DNA of 25,697 nt, from contig JAIRZR010000140.1 in NCBI GenBank assembly GCA_031267155.1, forward strand, positions 1-25,697, read 5' to 3'. This DNA comes from Prevotellaceae bacterium (lineage in GTDB: Bacteria > Bacteroidota > Bacteroidia > Bacteroidales > UBA932). Positions 22,173-25,697 of this stretch are shown one piece after another (positions within the stretch are counted from its first letter, which is position 1; every line of letters starts with the position of its first letter). Position numbers and translations under genes: made by a program. The notes below the pieces were generated by a model. It made no database searches. It was not told where the DNA came from and saw nothing but the letters and a program-made list of their open reading frames with translations.

Positions 22173-24602
22173 ATGAAAAGATTTTTAAACATTTTAGCGC
22201 TTGCGCTGCTGATGCTTGGCGGCTGCAGTGAATATGACGACAGTATTCTTGAGAATAAAGTCAATAATTTGGAAAACCGTGTTGCCACACTTGAACAGTG
22301 GGCGACGACTGTGAACTCCAATATTACCGCTTTGCAGAACCTTGTTTCCGCATTGCAGGATATGGATTATGTTACCGGAGTGACGAGTTTTGCTTCGCCT
22401 GCTCCCGGCGGGTATATTATTTCCTTTCTTAAAAGCGAAAATGTAACAATATTCAACGGAAACGACGGAAAGGACGGCGCCAATGGAAACGACGGGAACG
22501 ACGGAAGAGATGGCGAATCCCCGCAAATTAGCGTGAAACAGGATACCGACGGTGTGTATTACTGGACGCTGAACGGAGAATGGATTCTTGTCGACGGTAA
22601 CAAAATGCGCGTTACCGGCGAAAGAGGGGCCGACGGCAGCGCCGGTCAGAACGGTCAAAATGGAATTACTCCGCAATTGCGGATAAATTCCGGAACCAAT
22701 ATCTGGGAAGTATCATACGACGAAGGCAAGACATGGATTTCGCTCGGAGTTACAGCTACGGGAGCCAAAGGTCAGGACGGTCAAAACGGTCAGGATGGTC
22801 AGAATGGACTTAGTCCGCAATTGCGGGTAAATTCCGGAACCGGTATCTGGGAAGTCTCATACAACAATGGCAGTACATGGACTTCGCTCGGAGTTGCGGC
22901 TACGGGCGCCAGCGGACAGGACGGACTTAGTCCGCAATTGAGGATAAATTCCGGAACCGGTATCTGGGAAGTATCATATAACAACGGCAGTACATGGATT
23001 TCACTTGGAGTCAGGGCGACAGGCGCCAACGGTCAGGACGGACAAAACGGTCAGGACGGACAGAATGGACTTACTCCGCAATTACGGGTAAATTCCGGAA
23101 CCAATATCTGGGAAGTGTCATACAACAATGGCAATACATGGATTTCGCTCGGAGTTACAGGTATCAATGGAAATGACGGACAGGATGGACGGGATGGTCA
23201 GAACGGACAGGATGGTCAGAACGGACAGGATGGTCTGAACGGACAGGACGGTCAGAACGGACAGGACGGACAGGACGGTCAGAACGGACGGGACGGTCAG
23301 GATGGGATTTCTCCCCAAATACGTATAAATCCCGATACCAACGAATGGGAAATATCTTACAGCAATGGCGATTTCTGGGAATCGACCGAAATAAAGGCGA
23401 CCGGAGCGAAGGGCGATGCGGGAGATAGCGGTGGAAATGCTGTTTTTGCTGCCAATGGCGTCGATTATTCAAATCCCGACTACGTGGAATTTACTCTCGC
23501 CGACGGCAATACCAAATTCAAAGTACCCAAGTACAGGAAACTCGGACTTAACTTTGAGCAGCCGGGAACATTTGCAGCAGGCGAACCAAAAATAATAGGA
23601 TACGCTCCCGAAGGAGATGTGGCTGTTATTAGATTCATAGACATGCCCCCGGGCTGGAAAGCAAGCGTGGACTACTCCAGTCATACCTTTACGATAACAG
23701 CTCCCGCAACATTCAACAGCGACAACAGAAGAGGCGAAGCCATCATATTGATTTCCGACAACGATCAGAATATGATCATGCGCACTATTCATTTCTTCGC
23801 ATTTGAAATGGTACTGATACCCAAAGGAACATTCCTGATGGGCAGTTCGGATGGTTCTGCTGTGGGCGTCGGTACGTCCGGAACAGACCCGAATGCAACA
23901 GCCGCCGAGCCGAACAGACGTTCTGACGAAACACAGCACAGGGTAACGCTCACCAAAGATTATTGGATGACTAAATATCCGATCACCAATGCTCAGTATG
24001 CTGAATTTCTAAATAGTGTAGGAATTGACAACTCAGGTGCAAGATCAGATATTCAAGACGGGGAAACATTGATAATGACAAGCAGCGACACTGGTCACGA
24101 TTGGGGTCTACACTATAACGGCAATGTATGGGAGCCTGCGGCAAGTTATGAAAATCATCCTGTGATTTATGTAAGCTGGTCTGGAGCGAAAGCCTACGCC
24201 GAATGGGCAGGCGGCGATTTGCCGACAGAGGCGCAGTGGGAACGCGCGGCACGTGGCGGCATTGAAAACATGCCTTTCGGCATAGGAGACGGAGAAACGC
24301 TGACCAGTACGATGGCAAACCTTGACGGCCATACCACGGCAGTAGGCGCTTATTCGGATTATGCCAATGCCTACGGGTTATATGATATGCACGGCAACGT
24401 ATGGGAGTGGTGTTTGGATTGGTATACTGACAATTATGCGAGTTTGCCATCCACTGACCCTGTTGGTATAACCGGTTCGGCCCGCTTATATCGCGGCGGC
24501 AGTTGGTTCGACAACGCCTGGTTCTGCCGCTCTGCTTTTCGTAACAACGAAAATTACTCCTTAGCCCGCAACATTGGCTTTCGCGTAGTGTTTTATCCTT
24601 AG
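22173..24602 (+). CDS. Surface lipoprotein with coiled coil, collagen-like stalk and C-terminal FGE/C-type-lectin-fold domain
   Basis: This 809-aa lipoprotein has lipobox LGGC (Cys18) followed by SEYDD, and is probably exported to the cell surface. Residues ~25-65 form a coiled coil (VNNLENRVATLEQW). Gly-X-Y collagen-like runs (GQDGQNGQDG type) alternate with five ~45-residue modules that begin near 163, 211, 251, 299 and 377 (PQLRINSGTGIWEVSYNNG). The longest Gly-X-Y run is at about 333-376. From ~545 comes a formylglycine-generating-enzyme-like domain: MVLIPKGTFLMGSS, YPITNAQYAEF, DLPTEAQWERAARGG, YDMHGNVWEWCLDWY and RGGSWFDNAWFCRSAF, ending GFRVVFYP. Catalytic FGE needs a Cys pair that I do not see, so a ligand-binding C-type-lectin-fold role is likelier. 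The last ~35 residues resemble the variable region of diversity-generating retroelement targets. An adhesin is the most likely function. Confidence 0.85.
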   Translation: MKRFLNILALALLMLGGCSEYDDSILENKVNNLENRVATLEQWATTVNSNITALQNLVSALQDMDYVTGVTSFASPAPGGYIISFLKSENVTIFNGNDGKDGANGNDGNDGRDGESPQISVKQDTDGVYYWTLNGEWILVDGNKMRVTGERGADGSAGQNGQNGITPQLRINSGTNIWEVSYDEGKTWISLGVTATGAKGQDGQNGQDGQNGLSPQLRVNSGTGIWEVSYNNGSTWTSLGVAATGASGQDGLSPQLRINSGTGIWEVSYNNGSTWISLGVRATGANGQDGQNGQDGQNGLTPQLRVNSGTNIWEVSYNNGNTWISLGVTGINGNDGQDGRDGQNGQDGQNGQDGLNGQDGQNGQDGQDGQNGRDGQDGISPQIRINPDTNEWEISYSNGDFWESTEIKATGAKGDAGDSGGNAVFAANGVDYSNPDYVEFTLADGNTKFKVPKYRKLGLNFEQPGTFAAGEPKIIGYAPEGDVAVIRFIDMPPGWKASVDYSSHTFTITAPATFNSDNRRGEAIILISDNDQNMIMRTIHFFAFEMVLIPKGTFLMGSSDGSAVGVGTSGTDPNATAAEPNRRSDETQHRVTLTKDYWMTKYPITNAQYAEFLNSVGIDNSGARSDIQDGETLIMTSSDTGHDWGLHYNGNVWEPAASYENHPVIYVSWSGAKAYAEWAGGDLPTEAQWERAARGGIENMPFGIGDGETLTSTMANLDGHTTAVGAYSDYANAYGLYDMHGNVWEWCLDWYTDNYASLPSTDPVGITGSARLYRGGSWFDNAWFCRSAFRNNENYSLARNIGFRVVFYP
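23170..23302 (+). repeat. Minisatellite encoding the collagen-like stalk
   Basis: 9-bp and 18-bp units of the type GGACAGGATGGTCAGAAC repeat in phase through this segment. They encode Gly-Gln-Asp-Gly-Gln-Asn. The near-identity at DNA level, with few synonymous changes, indicates recent expansion. Confidence 0.85.
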
Positions 24603-24875
24603 TTCATCTAGAAGAATTTTGAGCTAAGAAAATTTGAGTCTGGCCAAAGCGAGGGACGACCGAAGCCTAAGGCAGGCGAATAAACGGTGTCAGTGTAGCC
24701 GACGGCTGGAACGGAGAAGATTAAAGAAAATAAAATCATTTTATCCCGGAAATCCGCACTGGAAAAAGTATGAAATTAAAATGCGTTCCAATGCGGACTT
24801 TTGGGGTAAATTACAAATAGTAGATAAACAAATTTTAAATTTTATAATGAATATTAATATTAAATACCAAAAATT
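24603..24875. other. Intergenic region after the lipoprotein gene
   Basis: No convincing gene is seen. An 81-codon frame from a TTG at 24634 has a first part rich in Arg from a GC-rich hairpin region and a second part without coding character. Notable are AGCC-GAC-GGCT near 24696-24706 and an 11-bp inverted repeat with one mismatch (TCCGCACTGGA 24753-24763, TCCAATGCGGA 24787-24797). There is no visible template repeat, avd or reverse transcriptase. Confidence 0.5.
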
Positions 24876-25535
24876 ATGAGTATTAAAGATGAACTTTTAA
24901 AAGTGTATTGTGGTCGGATGTCTGATTTTCGGCACATTCAGGACGTCTTCAAAGACGGGAATATTTCGGGACCATTGCTTATGTCGCCCGGTGAGAAATA
25001 CGCAAAACAAACAGTTCCTTTTTTGGCTGTCGGGCAGCAAACTAATGGCTGGGACTCTTCGGGAGAGTGTGACAATATGATGTCTGAATATGAAATTTTC
25101 AATGTTGGCGAAAACGGGTATTCGAGATATCCTTTTTGGAACATGGTACGCAAAATTGAAAAGACACTGGGAAACGAGCCCTGTTCGTGTGCCTGGACAA
25201 ATATCAGTAAGTACGATCAGGATTGCCGGAGACCGGATAAAGCGCACGAAGAGATATTTTCTGTTGTGGACAATCTTTTGGTTGACGAGATAAGAATCAC
25301 AAAACCGGAAGTCTGTATCTTTTTTATAAGTCATAATTTTGATTATCGGCTGCAAAATATCTTTGAACAGTTGGAATTTATCAAGACAGACGGTTTCGAC
25401 ATGGAAATGCTGTGTCAGTTAAAACATCCGAGTTTACCGGATCTGACTTTCAGAACCTACCAGCCTCAATATCTGCGAATGCGTGGAATTGAAGAATCTG
25501 TCATCAATTTTATCGGCAGGCAAGTCAAAAAATAA
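24876..25535 (+). CDS. Uracil-DNA-glycosylase-superfamily-like hypothetical protein
   Basis: This 219-aa cytoplasmic protein has no signal peptide. The segments PFLAVGQQTNGWD, WTNISKYDQD, KPEVCIFFISHNFDYRL and FRTYQPQYLRMRG follow the strand-loop order of the uracil-DNA glycosylase superfamily (GQ-type first motif, N-containing second, C-terminal H/Y-P-x-Y). The usual His-Pro of the last motif reads Gln-Pro, and no catalytic Asp/His pair is obvious. It may therefore be a nucleic-acid-binding relative rather than an active glycosylase. The ATG at 24876 sits in an AT-rich leader. It stands alone between the lipoprotein gene and the terminal repeat. Confidence 0.65.
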   Translation: MSIKDELLKVYCGRMSDFRHIQDVFKDGNISGPLLMSPGEKYAKQTVPFLAVGQQTNGWDSSGECDNMMSEYEIFNVGENGYSRYPFWNMVRKIEKTLGNEPCSCAWTNISKYDQDCRRPDKAHEEIFSVVDNLLVDEIRITKPEVCIFFISHNFDYRLQNIFEQLEFIKTDGFDMEMLCQLKHPSLPDLTFRTYQPQYLRMRGIEESVINFIGRQVKK

Positions 25536-25549
25536 TCGACTATCAAGAG

Positions 25550-25570
25550 AGTTAAAAACTAAAAGTTGAA
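25550..25570. repeat. Short heptamer repeat tract after the UDG-like gene
   Basis: About three units (TTAAAAA, CTAAAAG, TTGAA...) of the heptamer family seen at 5061-5133. Confidence 0.55.
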
Positions 25571-25582
25571 TAGCGTTAATTA

Positions 25583-25697
25583 TACAGTGCGCGGGTTAAA
25601 ATTGTGAGGTAAAAATGTAGAGATGCTTCGTGTCTTTTGACGCCGTAGGCGTCTGATGTCGATAACCCCGGGCAAGCGAAGCGCAGCCCGGGGTAAG
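25583..25697 (+). repeat. Multi-hairpin repeat, copy 3 (cut by the window end)
   Basis: It starts with CAGTGCGCGGGTTAAAATTG and follows copies 1 and 2 in the same orientation, through the GACGCC-GTA-GGCGTC hairpin and the ACCCCG...CGGGGT pair, where the window ends. It is therefore a dispersed family, here 3' of the UDG-like gene. Confidence 0.85.

Noticed and set aside
22640..23330. CRISPR or tandem non-coding repeat
   Set aside because: The units are in phase with one long lipoprotein frame and encode Gly-X-Y and modular protein repeats.
24634..24879. 81-codon frame after the lipoprotein gene
   Set aside because: It has a TTG start, an Arg-rich part from a GC-rich hairpin region, and a second half over an inverted repeat. 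There is no domain.

Overview
The window looks like a Bacteroidales chromosome. It carries a SusC/SusD pair followed by DUF4959- and DUF4998-type surface lipoproteins. Promoters have the Bacteroidetes TAnnTTTG -7 box, most genes lack a Shine-Dalgarno sequence, and an HU-HIG-type protein and lipoproteins with acidic residues after the lipobox cysteine are present. Genus cannot be read from the sequence alone. By eye, most genes are of moderate GC, while about 15.3-22.1 kb is strikingly AT-rich.

Layout. (1) 1-7.6 kb: four same-strand genes of a polysaccharide-utilisation-type locus: a SusC-like TonB-dependent transporter (5' end cut by the window), SusD, and two predicted surface glycan-binding lipoproteins. 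No glycoside hydrolase or regulator is in view. (2) 7.6-9.8 kb: an HU-like gene with a strong Shine-Dalgarno, an array of 10-bp palindromes at 22-bp period, a HicB antitoxin remnant fused to a repeat, two tandem copies of a ~323-bp multi-hairpin repeat, a MITE-like inverted-repeat element and heptamer repeats. (3) 9.8-15.1 kb: a small RHH-like gene, a Crp/Fnr regulator, a large Sel1-repeat protein, truA and apbE, closely packed and ending in a terminator. (4) About 15.3-22.1 kb: an AT-rich putative integrative and replicative element. It holds a tyrosine recombinase, a small coiled-coil protein, an origin-like segment (perfect DnaA box plus iterons), a NUMOD3-like protein, a PD-(D/E)XK-like gene interrupted only by TAG codons, a structured RNA leader, and an 873-aa protein joining SF2-helicase-like motifs to family-A-polymerase-like motifs. 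A 12-bp direct repeat lies near both edges. (5) 22.1-25.7 kb: a large lipoprotein with a coiled coil, an expandable collagen-like stalk with repeated modules, and a C-terminal FGE/C-type-lectin-fold domain whose end resembles a diversity-generating-retroelement variable region; then a UDG-superfamily-like gene and a third copy of the multi-hairpin repeat.

The most unusual material is in the AT-rich element. Its replicase-like protein has an architecture resembling a compact Pol theta (helicase plus family A polymerase) and sits behind a leader with mutually exclusive pairing options. The neighbouring nuclease-like gene reads through four in-frame TAGs without any frameshift. These are readings from motifs and frames by eye; no database search was possible.
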